This document shows positions 24,285-37,216 of a stretch of 64,000 nt of DNA, in pieces. The DNA is from Dysidea avara (Eukaryota; Porifera; Demospongiae; Dictyoceratida; Dysideidae), in the NCBI RefSeq assembly GCF_963678975.1, contig NC_089275.1, positions 15,574,220 to 15,638,219 of the forward strand, given 5' to 3'. Positions within the stretch are counted from its first letter, which is position 1. Every line of letters begins with the position of its first letter. Position numbers and translations under genes: made by a program. The notes beneath the pieces were generated by a model that had not been told where the DNA came from, searched no databases, and was given only the letters and a program-made list of their open reading frames with translations.

Positions 24285-25084
24285 ATTAGAGTAATATACT
24301 AACAGTTTAGAGGGATCGTAAAAAGTGACTACTCTATTAGAATACTTCACAAGCAGATGTGTGCTACATATGAACAATAGAATGTCTACAACTGACAGAG
24401 ATTTTTAGAGTGTGACCACACAACTTCAAGTATCAAAACATTTAGGTACATTATAACATATATTTTGGTTATTAGAGTGCCATATTAAAAAAAAGAAGTG
24501 ATAGTCGTCACACGATTCCCTCATCATATAGATACTGCTACAGAAAATCTTATCCTCATCAGGAATGCTGACATAGCATGGCTCTGGGTACTGTGAACAA
24601 GCAATTAAATTAAATAAATACAGTCTGAAAGTGTTTCAAGAAATTACAGCCAACAAATATATAGTCTAAAAGTACATAAAGTTTGTCCAAACTCAGAGAA
24701 TGAATAGTGTTATTACTACTTGTGAAAACAATGGTTTCAAACCAAATAATCAATAAAACTGTGGAAAGTACTTTTTACAATATCACACAACCTTTGGCAT
24801 ACTTTAAAAGTCTAAACAGCTTCTCCATAATAGTCCATAGTATTCCAATTATCTATTGCAACTACACTGTATGTTTATTTACACTCAAGATGTACAGGTG
24901 GAGAGTGTACACTGTTTAGCTTTCTGTGTACACATACTAATTGTTCATAGTACTAATTGCTGATTTTTAAATTTTAAAAAAGTTACAAAGAACAGTGAAT
25001 AAATTGTGCTATCGACATGTCTTCACACATCACAAATTTGATGACTAAGTGCTGTACAATTTTGTAAATAACTCTAACAGTAAA

Positions 25085-25323
25085 TGTGACCAAATTTGAC
25101 AAAACCAGGCTTCCACACACATCCAATTTTTTGACTTTAACTGGTTGTATCATGTCCACTCAGTATGGTATTGACCTAACATTTTCACACAATTATTACA
25201 AAACGTTATGTAATGACAGGTCAAAATTTGAAAGTGATAGGGTACTTCTATGTTGTGTTATGGTCCTTACAAGTCACAAATCTGGATGTGTGTGGAAGCC
25301 TGGTTTTGTCAAATCCAGTCACA
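25085..25323. mobile_element. MITE family 3, copy b
   Basis: Left end TGTGACCAAATTTGACAAAA and right end complementary to TGTGACTGGATTTGACAAAA, with inverted subterminal text around CCAGGCTTCCACACACATCC. AA dinucleotides flank both sides. A truncated relative sits at 5885, and a further fragment may be near 46886. Confidence 0.75.
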
Positions 25324-25455
25324 AATGTTGTTTGTGACAGCCTAATGGTGGATCTGTGATAAATACATATACTAGTGGATCTTTCCTTTCTAAGTATGAA
25401 TCACACTTCATGTAATATTCTCTGAAATGCTTCACATCAATGATCATTTAGGTAA

Positions 25456-25463
25456 TATAAAAA
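25456..25463 (+). promoter_or_regulatory. TATA box of secreted-protein gene B
   Basis: TATAAAAA 90 bp upstream of the gene B ATG, in the promoter stretch shared with copies A and C. Confidence 0.65.
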
Positions 25464-25545
25464 CCATTAGAGTTTGCACTCACTTCACTTCAACTAATCA
25501 TTACTTATCAGTGATAAACTTAGTAACATTATAAGATAATTTACA

Positions 25546-26291
25546 ATGAAGATCTTCTCACTGGCTATTGGATGTTTCTTCATCATTAGCACTCTGCACT
25601 CTTCCTCTTCAGCTGCTCCTACTGTACAACTACAACAACATCAAGCTCCTCTTTCACATGTTAAACGAAATCAAGATGACAGAAATGCTTTATTCATTGC
25701 ATATAGTTGTCGGATACTAACAACAATTAACATTGTCAGAGATAAACTTGCTGTAAGTTCAACACAGAAACAATGTTAAATACATATTTATGTATATTGT
25801 TCTGTTACAGTCTATGCCTTATGAGCAATGTGCTAGGGGACCATTATCTACACTTCAAGGTGGACTTCTAACACGTTACCAACAGCTCGATGAACCTCAG
25901 TGTACTAATATTACGCACATTAATGCTTTCCTATTTAAACTAGTGTTCATGACAAATGATCCTCAAACACGAGACATCCTTTATCGCTTACAAGTGGCAA
26001 CAGCTAATCTTAATCATATTCATGTGAGTTGAAACTAAACCCTCTACATTGACTTGTGCAGTGTTTGTATGATGTTTTGTGTTTGTTACACAGCTGGATT
26101 TAACAGGAGTGTACTGTCCAACTTTCACTTTCACTGAATATTTACAAATATATAGCCACATGGACCAAGTGTTCCATAATCCAGACAGTTTGTACTGCAT
26201 ACTCACCTCCTTAAACCATCACCTTCTTCCACTGTTAACAAATGAAGATCGTGGAGTTACCATTACTGAAATACCACAATGTCCGAGTTGA
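25546..26291 (+). CDS. Small secreted cysteine-rich protein, copy B (three exons)
   Basis: Exons 25546-25752, 25811-26023 and 26094-26291 (introns 58 and 70 bp, both phase 0) encode 205 aa. They align without gaps to copy A, including the signal peptide, VKR dibasic site, NIT sequon and all six cysteines. Differences are single residues, for example PYEQC for PVEQC at the start of exon 2 and YSH for YRH in exon 3. Introns and 3' flank are also near-identical, pointing to a recent segmental duplication. All splice sites are canonical and no stop interrupts the frame, so it is probably functional. Function is unknown; see copy A for the structural argument. Confidence 0.77.
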
Positions 26292-26654
26292 AACTTGAAT
26301 ACCGCATGTATGAATTATGAAATCTAATATGGACATGATTTACTAAAATAATATATTGTGTATCATGGATGTACATTAATTTTTGTGGTGCATAAATAAG
26401 CAAATTAAAGTTATAATTATTCTAAGCAAATACGTAGCTGTAGCTGTTGCAGATGGGGATACGATGATACTACCAGCATAAATTTATAAATAATAGAAGT
26501 ATATAGAGTAAGAAAATCTACTGTTAATACTGTTTTAATAATAAAACAGTAAAAATTCCAACACAAGTTATACTAACTGATCTACTCTAATAAAGCAGTC
26601 AGGTAGATGGGTATAATATGCCAATATATTTTATGCATATTATAGGACTGTGTA

Positions 26655-27640
26655 TAGATTCTAGACAATTTTATGCATTTCCAGCACCTTTCAAATTTCC
26701 ACACTTATTATCATCTTTATGACAAGGATGCAAGGGAAAGGTTGTTCAGTAAATGAACTGATAAATGGACCATGACTGCCAACACTTGAGATGTGCCCTT
26801 ACTTTTTTTAAATTTATGTCAATAATGTCACGGTTATTTCTTTGTCTGACACTATTATGTATGCAGATGATACCGACCTGCACTTCAGCCACAGTGACCT
26901 TTCTGTAGTTGAAAATATTCTTCATTCTGATGTTGAGAATGTATCCACATGGCTGATTATTAACAGATTGAGATTGAATGTAATACAGTCATTATGCATG
27001 CTGATTGGTTCCTGCCAGAGAACTAAAGGACAGAATCTTACATTAGCATTGAATCGTGGTATTTAAAATCAGGTTTGTACTACCAAGTATCTAAGTCTAT
27101 ATCTAGATCAACATCTTACTTGGCAAGCTCATGTGGATTATGTTCTGAGTAGACTTAGAAACTTCATGCTGTAAACCGTGTTAAGCCTACTTCCCCTAAG
27201 AGTTATTCAGTTGTTGTATCAAGCTAATATACTACCAGTTTTGGATTACTGTGATGCTGTGTGGTCACCATCAAACTCTACTAGTACTCGTCATCTGGAG
27301 AGACTTCATTCTAAATTTACTTTATGCATCATTGCTTTCTTCCATTAATTTTAACTTGCAATCAACTATAACTGAAAGGCGTACTTTTCATAGAGCGTTA
27401 GAGGTTTTTAGAATTGTTAATAAGATCTCTCCTCCTTATTTACATGGAATATTCTCTTATGCTGTGGATATCACTGGTCACTCTGGTAGAAGTGTACACA
27501 GATTGTTTGCTCCTAGTGTGAGAACTAATTATGGTAAGCAGTCACTGGCATTTAGGGGCACAGCCACTTTGAACAGTTTACCTAAAGCACTGTACGGTGC
27601 TAAAACTGTCAATGAATTTAAAAAATTGTATTGTGTGTGA
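26655..27640 (+). pseudogene. Non-LTR retrotransposon RT relic, copy 2
   Basis: Duplicate of 15230-16160: MYADDTDLHFSHSD near 26857, then LPVLDYCDAVWSPSNS near 27234, and the C-terminal stretch FRGTATLNSLPKALYG near 27550-27605. The C-terminal 129 codons are open here but closed in copy 1, so each copy has its own lesions. The 5' half of the LINE is missing. It follows gene B as copy 1 follows gene A. Confidence 0.75.
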
Positions 27641-27830
27641 TGTAGCTACTTTTACTTGTGTGTGTGTATAGGTGTACTGTATCTTGTATTTTATTGTGTT
27701 CTCAGGGCACAGCTGAAAACCAGCCTTCCTTGGCTGATACTATTTTCCTTGACTTTAATATTTGGAAAAAAAGTTAGTCAGCCAACATTGAGCTTGATTA
27801 AGCTCTGTGGAAATTCTTTATGTCATAGAG

Positions 27831-29935
27831 ATAAGGCTTGAAATAAGACCAAAATTTCATGATAGTGGTACAGTACACTGGTGTACAGGTGTACACATAA
27901 AGGGTTGTGGTATGCATTTGATACGGTAAAGAGGAGTCTGTTTTACAGTTCACTGTTGTACATGGGTGTACCTAGGTATAGAAATGTGTACATCAGTGCA
28001 CAGCAGTGTACATGGGTGTACAGCAGTGTACATGGGTGTAAAGCAGTGTACATTGGTGTACAGCAGTGTACAACAGTGTACAGTGGTGTACATGGGTGTA
28101 CTTCAGTGTACATGGGTGTACCACAGTGTACAGTGGTGTACATGAGTGTACAGCGGTGTACTTCAGTGTACATAGGTGTACAGCAGTGTACAGCAATGTA
28201 CAGCAGTGTACATGGGTGTACAGCAGTGTACATGGGTGTACAGTGGTGTACATGGGTGTACTTCAGTGTACATGGGTGTACAGCAGTGTACAGTGGTGTA
28301 CATCGGTGTACTTCAGTGTACATGGGTGTACAGCAGTGTACTTCAGTGTACATGGGTGTACAGCGGTGTACTTCAGTATACATGGGTGTACAGCAGTGTA
28401 CATTGGTGTACAGCAGTGTACAGTGGTGTACTTCAGTGTACAGCAGTGTACATGGGTATACAGTGGTGTACATTGGTGTACTTCAGTGTACATGGGTGTA
28501 CAGCAGTGTACATGGGTGTACAGTGGTGTACATGGGTGTACAGCAGTGTACAGTGATGTACATGGGTGTACAGTGGTGTACATGGGTGTACTTCAGTGTA
28601 CATGGGTGTACATCAGTGTACAGTGGTGTACATTGGTGTACTTCAGAGTACATGGGTGTACAGTGGTGTACTTCAGTGTACATGGGTGTACTTCAGTGTA
28701 CATGGGTGTACAGCAGTGTACAGCAGTGTACAACGGTGTACTTCAGTATACATGGTGTACAGCAGTGTACATGGGTGTACAGCAGTGTACATGGAGGTGT
28801 ACAGCAGTGTACATGGGTGTACAGTGGTGTACATTGGTGTACTTCAGTGTACATGGGTTTACAGCGGTGTACTTCAGTGTACATGGGTGTACAGCAGTGT
28901 ACTTCAGTGTACATGGGTGTACAGCAGTGTACATGGGTGTACAGCAGTGTACATGGGTGTACAGCAGTGTACATGGGTGTACAGCGGTGTACATGGAGGT
29001 GTACAGCGGTGTACATGGAGGTGTACAGCAGTGTACATGGGTGTACAGTGGTGTACATGGGTGTACTTCAGTGTACATGGGTGTACAGCAGTGTACAGTG
29101 GTGTACATCGGTGTACTTCAGTGTACATGGGTGTACAGCAGTGTACTTCAGTGTACATGGGTGTACAGCGGTGTACTTCAGTATACATGGGTGTACAGCA
29201 GTGTACATTGGTGTACAGCAGTGTACAGTGGTGTACTTCAGTGTACAGCAGTGTACATGGGTATACAGTGGTGTACATTGGTGTACTTCAGTGTACATGG
29301 GTGTACAGCAGTGTACATGGGTGTACAGTGGTGTACATGGGTGTACAGCAGTGTACAGTGATGTACATGGGTGTACAGTGGTGTACATGGGTGTACTTCA
29401 GTGTACATGGGTGTACATCAGTGTACAGTGGTGTACATTGGTGTACTTCAGAGTACATGGGTGTACAGTGGTGTACTTCAGTGTACATGGGTGTACTTCA
29501 GTGTACATGGGTGTACAGCAGTGTACAGCAGTGTACAACGGTGTACTTCAGTATACATGGTGTACAGCAGTGTACATGGGTGTACAGCAGTGTACATGGA
29601 GGTGTACAGCAGTGTACATGGGTGTACAGTGGTGTACATTGGTGTACTTCAGTGTACATGGGTTTACAGCGGTGTACTTCAGTGTACATGGGTGTACAGC
29701 AGTGTACTTCAGTGTACATGGGTGTACAGCAGTGTACATGGGTGTACAGCAGTGTACATGGGTGTACAGCAGTGTACATGGGTGTACAGCGGTGTACATG
29801 GAGGTGTACAGCGGTGTACATGGAGGTGTACAGCAGTGTACATGGGTATACAGCAGTGTACAGTGGGGTGTACAGCAGTGTACATGGGTGTACATGAGTG
29901 TAAACTGGTGTACATGAGTGTAAATCAGTGTTTAA
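27831..29935 (+). repeat. 10-bp-period GTAC minisatellite element, type 1, forward copy
   Basis: After a unique head (ATAAGGCTTGAAATAAGACC near 27831), about 190 units of 10 bp follow the pattern TGTAC(A/T)NNNG, for example TGTACATGGG, TGTACAGCAG, TGTACTTCAG and TGTACAGTGG. A higher-order duplication of 805 bp is evident: 28216-29045 recurs at 29021-29850, including the same rare 'gaggtg' unit variants. The unit contains no stop triplets, so several forward and reverse frames stay open for hundreds of codons; these are not genes. The head and array recur inverted at 40771-42370. Confidence 0.92.
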
Positions 29936-30868
29936 TGTTGCTTGCCAGTTTAACCCGGTCAGCAGGTCTTACCCTGTTGTGAGCGGGTTGCCACCATCAA
30001 CAGATGGTGGTTGTTTTGGTAGGTGTGCAGGGTTCCATGGATTCTCCTATTAATTCTCAAATAGGCCCCTTTTCAACAATTTTACATGATGTATACAGCA
30101 TGCTTTACTACAAAGGCTTGGAGGTAGGAATGCTTGGGGATTCTAACATTCTCTGAAGCCACAAGAATTTCTGCATGCCACAATGTTCCTAATAGAAACC
30201 CTGCACTGTCACACCCTGAGCAAGCCTCAAGATGGAAAAGACAATGGAAAAAAGGGGGGGGGGGGGGGGGGGGGGGGTTTAAAGCTCCCTGCTGGGACTG
30301 TCTGTGGTGCATGCTTCACCTCTCCACACCCCCGTTATTAATTTTATTCTATTTATTTATTTTTTGGGCAATACATTGCATTAAATCCCACCAAACAATC
30401 CCCTTGTGATTATCATCTTCTAAAAATACTAATATGAGATAGTTACACGCGCCTTTTTTCTTGTAACGCATGCGTAATGTTATTCTCCAATTATTGCCAA
30501 CCCTTCTCACGTGTGTGCCTGCCCAATCTTCCCCCTAGTCAAGGTAGAGCTTTGGGTTAGTCACTATCATAATACACTCACGCATGCTTGACTTCAAGTT
30601 TAACTAGTTAAACTCCATACATTGATGTACATGCATGGGTGTACAACTTGTTCAAAATAATATTAGCTATGCACTAATTGTTGTGGTTATTTTGTAATTA
30701 CAAATTGACAATAAATAAAATAATTGGCCGGACTGCTCTTCATCATAATTAGAATGACATGAAACATGTTAACTCGCTATCCACAGGGTTGTTATTAAAC
30801 TGTTCATACAGTGATGGTGATGGTTGATTGAGTTGGGATTATAAAATTACCTGCCTGCTGTAAGACAT
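29936..30868. other. No gene; includes a 24-base G run
   Basis: Uninterrupted G at 30254-30277 preceded by A-rich text. A CpG-containing stretch with GCATGCG motifs is at about 30450-30600. No exon, repeat array or RNA gene is supported. Confidence 0.4.
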
Positions 30869-31187
30869 ATCTAATCCAAAACAGCCAAGCTGTAAAAAAG
30901 GAGTGCAGCCCTCAAAAAGGTTGTGGTGAAAAAAGATGTGAAATCCAAGGTGACGGCCAAGTAATGGCTGTGATGGTAGGTTAATGGTGAAAAATTTAAT
31001 AACAAAAATTCATGTGAATTTGTGTTTCGGTACCAAATTTACTTGAATTGTCGTTATTAAATTTTTTACCATTAACCTACCATCACAGCCATTTCTTGGC
31101 TGCCACTTGGATTTCACATCTTTTTTCACCATAGCCTTTTTTGAGGGCCACACTCCCTTTTTACAGCTTGACTGTTTTGGATTAGAT
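30869..31187. repeat. Fold-back element copy 3
   Basis: Inverted arms as in 5401-5721, starting ATCTAATCCAAAACAGCC. It is followed by the composite tail (31188-31400) and only about 50 bp of minisatellite-like text (to about 31460). This copy therefore lost or never expanded the array. Confidence 0.85.
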
Positions 31188-31460
31188 TTCACTTCTTTTT
31201 GTATTTGTATACCCCAAAGCCGGCCTATGGCTGGATTTGGGGCTTTTTAACCTACCTTTCTTTCTTTACCACAGGAAGAAGAAAAAGATGAAGCAGAAAA
31301 AGATGAAGCAGATTTTATAAATACTTTGATTAATTCAGATTTTATCAGTAAATGTACAAATTATATAATACATATATTTTTATTACATGTCAATTAATCC
31401 CTACAGGATAACTTTTTTTGCAGCTGATCTCTCTACTGGGTGACTTGAAATGTAGCTGAA

Positions 31461-33282
31461 CTAATAATCAGTGCTCAGCCCGGGGTATGCGACTATTGGA
31501 TTGAGATGATGATTTTTATGAAATTATTTGTATCATGTAAAATGTTTGTCACAAATGGTATAACTAGCTGAAGTATTCAAGCAAGGAGCGATCTAGCCTT
31601 GTATAACCGGGATTCGTTAAAAAGTTCGAGCCTGGATTGTTGGTGTGAGCCAATATTTTCATTGCCAATGGTTTTATGTGTAATGTTAAACCCCTTACTT
31701 TGTACCATGAAAAAGGCTGTATTAAGCTGTTACATTTTACGTGAAAGTAGATGTCATGCTGGCCACTCCTGCTAGAACCGGGGAAAGGTTTAAAAGTTGT
31801 CCATGACAGAGCCTTGAAAACCTGCTTCCAGTGTAGACGCGTGTATCTTGTGAACAAAAAAATTTTTATTAATTGTTGGATATGGCAATGCAACAATTTC
31901 TTAATTAGTTGCTGCTTTTATCTTTAAAGTCTGTCACAGCTTGGCTAATCTGTCACAGCTTGGCTATTTTGTACTGATCTTATCACATACTACTTTACAT
32001 GTGCTCTATTCAAGGTTCAACAGGACAGCAAGTCAAGCTGATATCAAAATAATGATAGCTACATGCACTTCTATTATTTTAAGGAAAATTAACATGGAAT
32101 AACCAAAATACTATAGCATTTCCTGAATTAATATCCCATGCTCCAGCAGGTGGTTTTGAGTCAGTAGTCCATAGTACCTACAGGGGAGGCCAACCAAGCC
32201 AAGTAGGGAACAGCATGACTATTGTTGTTTGGCTGTAATATAAAATAGAATTTCAGGGTGGTCTGGGGTGCAACCCCCAAAAGCTGCAGAATTCATTTTT
32301 GCAATTTGAAGGCTTGAAAACAGCCTAACTAAAATTAAAAAAATAACAATATGACAAAATATTTTGTGATAAACTATAGACCATATTGCAAGGTTCAGCG
32401 GATTTCGGGAGGTCAAGGGGGCTCTTGACCCCCTCAATATTTTTTAGTTTACCAAGATTGAGATTCCCTAATATAGCAGTACAACAGCCAAAAAACAGTG
32501 ATGAACTCATGCTGAAATCACTAAATCCCATCTCAGAGGGTTTAATTTTCAAAATTTTTCAGGGGGGGAGCTTGACCCCAGAGCCCCTATAGGTTGGCAT
32601 ACTCTGCAAAGCTATATCTCAATCTGGAGTCCCATTACATTTTGACCCCCCTTGGATCTGCCCTGAATCCTTATAAGTTACAAGATTCAGTAAGGCACAG
32701 CTACTCCCTGCAGTTCCATGTAATAAATACATTTTGAGATATTGTGATGCAAATCTTTGAAGCACCATCTAAAATTTCTCTCTTGGTATTGGGTAAAAAT
32801 TTTGCGATAAAATGAAAGTGTTCTTGACACAGAAAATTGTTGGTGATGTCCTAATTTCGAGGGTTTCATATATGTTAGAAACGTTCAGCCGATATAATTC
32901 TGCTAGAATTTGATGGTACTCTACTTCATTTTGCTTACAAGATCAAGTCTGTGAGAGGTGATGATTAGAATCTAATGGACATGTCAGTTTAAATGATGTT
33001 AAGCTAGAAGTGATGGTGTTGTGAATGACAATATCTATAGTCTACATGGTGTTACCACAGTGTTAGCAGGGATTGTAGCTCACTGGCTCGCAAGTTGGGT
33101 AGGTCTAGCATAGATTGACAAAACTTCCTTAAAGCTGGTGACTAAACAATGGAATACCAACTTTTCCACATACAAAAGTTGACCAAATTTTAAACATTGA
33201 AGAAACTAAAAGTTACTGTTATGGAGAGAGCTATTAATGCAGAAAGTACAAATTTAATAAGTTTAGCTAAATAATTGAATTT
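31461..33282. other. Long stretch without a supported gene
   Basis: Contains degraded repeat-like text around 32390-32680 ('cttgacccc', 'gatctgccctgaatcc'), similar in style to 37280-37560. Otherwise there are no splice-bounded open frames or motifs I can name. Confidence 0.4.
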
Positions 33283-33847
33283 TTGAGCACTGCAGTGTAT
33301 GATAGCTATGATAGGAAAATGAAAACGATAATAGGCTGATGTCTGATTGTGTGCAAAGCTTACGTAAAGTGTAACCCATAGCTACTGGAGCATTCAAAGT
33401 ATTATAGCTATCATACACTGCTGTATACCCATGTACACTGCTGTACACCGCTGTACACTCATGTACACTGCTGTACACCCATGTACACCGCTGTACACCC
33501 ATGTACATCGCTGTACACCCATGTACACCGCTGTACACCACTGTACACCGCTGTACACCCATGTACACCGCTGTACACCCATGTACACCGCTGTACACCA
33601 CTGTACACCGCTGTACACCCATGTACACCGCTGTACTCTCTATACGCTCAAGTTAACATGCTGTAGCCTTTTGTATGTACACCAGTACACTGCACCACAC
33701 CATAAAGTTTTTGCTCACATGCACAAATATGTACTTGTGTTAATGATTAGTGTTCGTTGCGCTATAAACTGCAATCCATGTACACCATGTACATTAGTGT
33801 ACTGTAAAGGTTACAAAGAATTATGGCCTTATAATAAGCCTCATATG
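33283..33847 (-). repeat. 10-bp-period GTAC element, type 2, short copy
   Basis: The array at about 33412-33640 has units such as TGTACACCGC and TGTACACCCA, read in the opposite orientation to 39920. Both flanks (33283-33411, 33641-33847) match in reverse complement the flanks of the larger array at 39713-40770. The array has about 23 units here and about 70 there, so the array length changes while the flanks stay fixed. Confidence 0.88.
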
Positions 33848-33859
33848 TCATGTGTGCAT

Positions 33860-35250
33860 ATTACAAGGAAGGTTATACTATTTTAAATTTCTCTATTTCA
33901 TACAGGTATTTACTGAAAGGCTGTTAGGTTTCTTTAGACCAATCTTGTGTGTTATGTTATATTATTGTTGCAACCAACTACTTTCCATTAACAAGTTACA
34001 AATGAATGGACAAGTGTAGTAAACTAGTAAACACTCAGTATAGGATAAATAATACAATTCTTGTGTATCAACTATTGTGTGGAACAAGGAAGGAAATTCT
34101 GTGTTGTGGTCTGATCAATGGACCATTAAATCCCTAATCCCATTCTATCCATAATTAATCAAATAACCATTTTTCAACAAAATGTTCATGAGCTACAAAT
34201 TCATGCACAGAACATCCCAACAATTCTTGTGTATAAACTATTTTGTGGAACAAGGAAGGAAATTCAAGTATAGCTAAAACACCTGTTGGTACTGACTAAG
34301 CTTAATGTGTGGAATCTGGTGCGTGTGAAAAAGAAAGTAACCCACCGGTACTGTTACTATAGCTTGTCTTCATGGAACATCCTGGCTGGACAGTTATTAT
34401 ACATTACTTATAATCTAAACAAGTTACAAGTGAGTGAAAAAAAAGATAGCTATTTGTATAAGTTTATTAATGTTTGCATGGTGATGTGCACATAATATTA
34501 TAATTAATTCTGGTTCAAGCTGGTAATGTATACTTCCTACTGTTTGGAAGGAGAAGATTCCAAAATCCAAACCAAAATTTGACATGCTGTGTCATAACCA
34601 GTGGATTATCATATGATCCTTAAGCCCCAAATATCTTGCACCACTCAAAATTTATGATGGACTGCTCTGCAGTCTGCAGTAGTATAAAGCTCAGAATCAT
34701 TAGTAGTAGTAGTAGTAGTAGTAGTTTTGCGCAGCATTATGCAAAGAATAATGTACCAACTGTTTCTCCAAGTTTCATAGTATTTCCTCAAGCATCTGTA
34801 ACTGACAACTCAATGTTTGGTGATATGTACTACTGTGGAAATCATTTAGGATATCATTTCCCTTCCCTACACGGTATCCTTAATGGTAGCTTAGATAAGT
34901 GAATAAATAAATCATGATTGATGTAGAAACTTATATCTTCCCTATTTATAAACTATTAAAGGAAGCCCCCATTCAAGGAATGTTTAAGGAAAATTAAAAA
35001 GGAAAGCAGCTAATGAAAGTTCTAAGGACCTAATATTATGGATCTCATCCAAATCGAGATTTACAATTCAGCTGTAACTTATACTTAGCACTGACAACAG
35101 TTAATAACTTTGTAAACTTTCATCAAAGTGGCACACAGCTATAGTTTAGGATGAATGTTTTAAAAAGCAAGACTACACACATTTATCATGATAGCATACA
35201 ATTTTCTAAAAGATAAAAGTTTAAAATTAAGTAAACATATTTTGATTACT
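33860..35250. repeat. Segmental duplication block, copy L3
   Basis: 33870-34140 matches 20870-21170 in direct orientation. 34480-35190 matches parts of 3340-3770 and 21960-22560. It contains a short AGT microsatellite near 34701. It ends before gene C, parallel to L2 before gene B. Confidence 0.6.
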
Positions 35251-35705
35251 AATTTTTCTTGCTTTGTTCTCACTAATTCCAATCACTGTAAAAATAATGT
35301 TCATCATAAAATTAGTATTAGTGAAGTTAAAAAGAAATGCTTCAATACATACACATAACTGTGTATTAATATGCCCCAAATAAATAACATGTACATTGTA
35401 CATACTGTACAGTGATTGAATTTAATCCCTTTGTTACAAAAAATTGTGCATAATTGTGTAACAGTGTATACAGTATATCAACATTGATCATTGGACATAG
35501 CAACATATTTCCTTTCCAAGTATTTTCTCCATACCATAACAGCACATTTAACCATGAAAATGTACATCATTAAAGTGTGATATTCTCTGAAATTCTTCAC
35601 ATCAATAATCATTTAGGTAGTTAGTATAAAACCGTTACAGTTTGTACTCACTTCACTTCAACTAATCATTACTTATCAGTGATAAACTTAGAAGATAATT
35701 TTACA

Positions 35706-36451
35706 ATGAAGATCTTCTCACTGGCTATTGGATGTTTCTTCATCATTAGCACTTTGTACTCTTTCTCTTCAGCTGCTCCTACTCTACAACTGCAACAACA
35801 TCAAGCTCCTCTTTCACATGTTAAACGAAATCAAGATGACAGAAATGCTTTATTCATTGCATATAGTTGTCGGATACTAACAACAATTAACATTGTCAGA
35901 GATAAACTTGCTGTAAGTTCAACACAGACACTATGTTAAATACACATTTATGTATATTGTTCTGTTACAGTCTATGACTGTAGAGCAATGTGCTAGGGGA
36001 CTATTATCTACACTTCAAGGTGGACTTCTAACACGTTACCAACAGCTCGATGCACCTCAGTGTACTAATATTACACACATCAATGCTTTCCTATTCAAAC
36101 TAGTCTTCATGACAAATGATCCTCAAACACGAGACATCCTTTATCACTTACAAGTGGCAACAGCTAATCTTAATCATATTCATGTGAGTTGAAACCAAAC
36201 CCTCTACATTAAATTGTGCAGTATTTATATGATGTTTTGTGTTTGTTACACAGCTGGATCTAACAGGAGAGTACTGTCCAACTTTCACTTTCAATGAATA
36301 TTTACAAATATATAGACACATGGACTAAGTGTTCCATAATCCAGACAGTTTGTACTGCATACTCACCTCCCTAAACCACCACCTTCTTCCACTGTTAACA
36401 AATAAAGATCGTAGAGTTACCATTACTGAAATACCACAATGTCCGAGTTGA
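35706..36451 (+). pseudogene. Small secreted cysteine-rich protein, copy C, nonsense-truncated
   Basis: Exons 35706-35912, 35971-36183 and 36254-36451 retain both phase-0 introns, the signal peptide and the promoter (TATAAAAC at 35625). In exon 3, the CAA codon of copies A and B has become TAA at 36326-36328. The product would stop after 164 residues, losing the last two conserved cysteines (equivalents of C175 and C203). Downstream codons have also drifted (Glu to Lys and Gly to Arg near 36405). A truncated secreted product is possible, but loss of function is more likely. No LINE relic follows this copy. Confidence 0.68.
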
Positions 36452-36755
36452 AAATTGAATACTGCATGTATGGATTATGGAATCTGATATGGACATGATT
36501 TACTAAAATATATTGTGTATCATGGATGTAAATTAATTTTGTGTTGCATAGAAAATTAAAGTTATAAATTATTTTGAGGAAATAGCTATTGCAGGTGGGG
36601 AGGCTATGATAATGCCAGCACAATTTTATAAATATTAGGTACGAGTATGAAGTAAGAAAATCTACTGTTTGCACTGTTTCATTAAGAAACTACAGTAAAT
36701 GTTTGGTAGTTACAAATGAAGATTATAATATTGTGCGTGATACTCAGTGCATATA

Positions 36756-37216
36756 CAGTGGAGCCACAGTTATCCAAATCCCTTGGGACCATGTATGGGT
36801 GGTCCATAAGTCTGAAAAGTCCATATATCTGAAACTGTGTATAAATAACCTTTAAAAATATCTGCATTTTCAACTATCTTAATAGAACAGACACTACTCT
36901 AATAGAGCAATCATTTCTGTAGTTCACACTGCTTGAAGGTTCTTAGTTTACTAATTTGTTAAGATGCCTTACTGTAGTTATACTGATAGTAAAGTGTTAG
37001 TAATCTTAAGTATATGGAACATAATTATTTTACTAAGTTTTAAACTCTCAGTAAAACATCAGTGAATTCAGGTTTACTGAAAAACTACTAAAATAACAAA
37101 CAATTAACTGTTCCATATACTGGGGATATACTACTGTAGTAAACTAAGATACTTCAAGCAGTGTCAGTTAAGCAAGAATCCGGTTAAGTAGGGTCCGGAT
37201 AACTGAGCTTCCACTG
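36756..37216. mobile_element. Tigger/pogo-like MITE (461 bp)
   Basis: Left end CAGTGGAGCCACAGTTATCC, right end complementary to CAGTGGAAGCTCAGTTATCC. CAGTGG starts are typical of pogo/Tigger termini. TA precedes the left end; the right flank is AA. It contains a CTCTAATAGAG motif near 36895 and no transposase frame. Confidence 0.65.

Noticed and set aside
27881-29982. Open frames of up to 678 codons reading repeated VYMGVQQCT-like text on the plus strand and HPCTPLYTHV-like text on the minus strand
   Set aside because: The 10-bp unit has no stop triplet in most frames, so every frame is open. Three overlapping forward frames and the reverse frames are equally long, there is no promoter or family match, and the same holds at 33.4, 39.9 and 40.8-42.2 kb.
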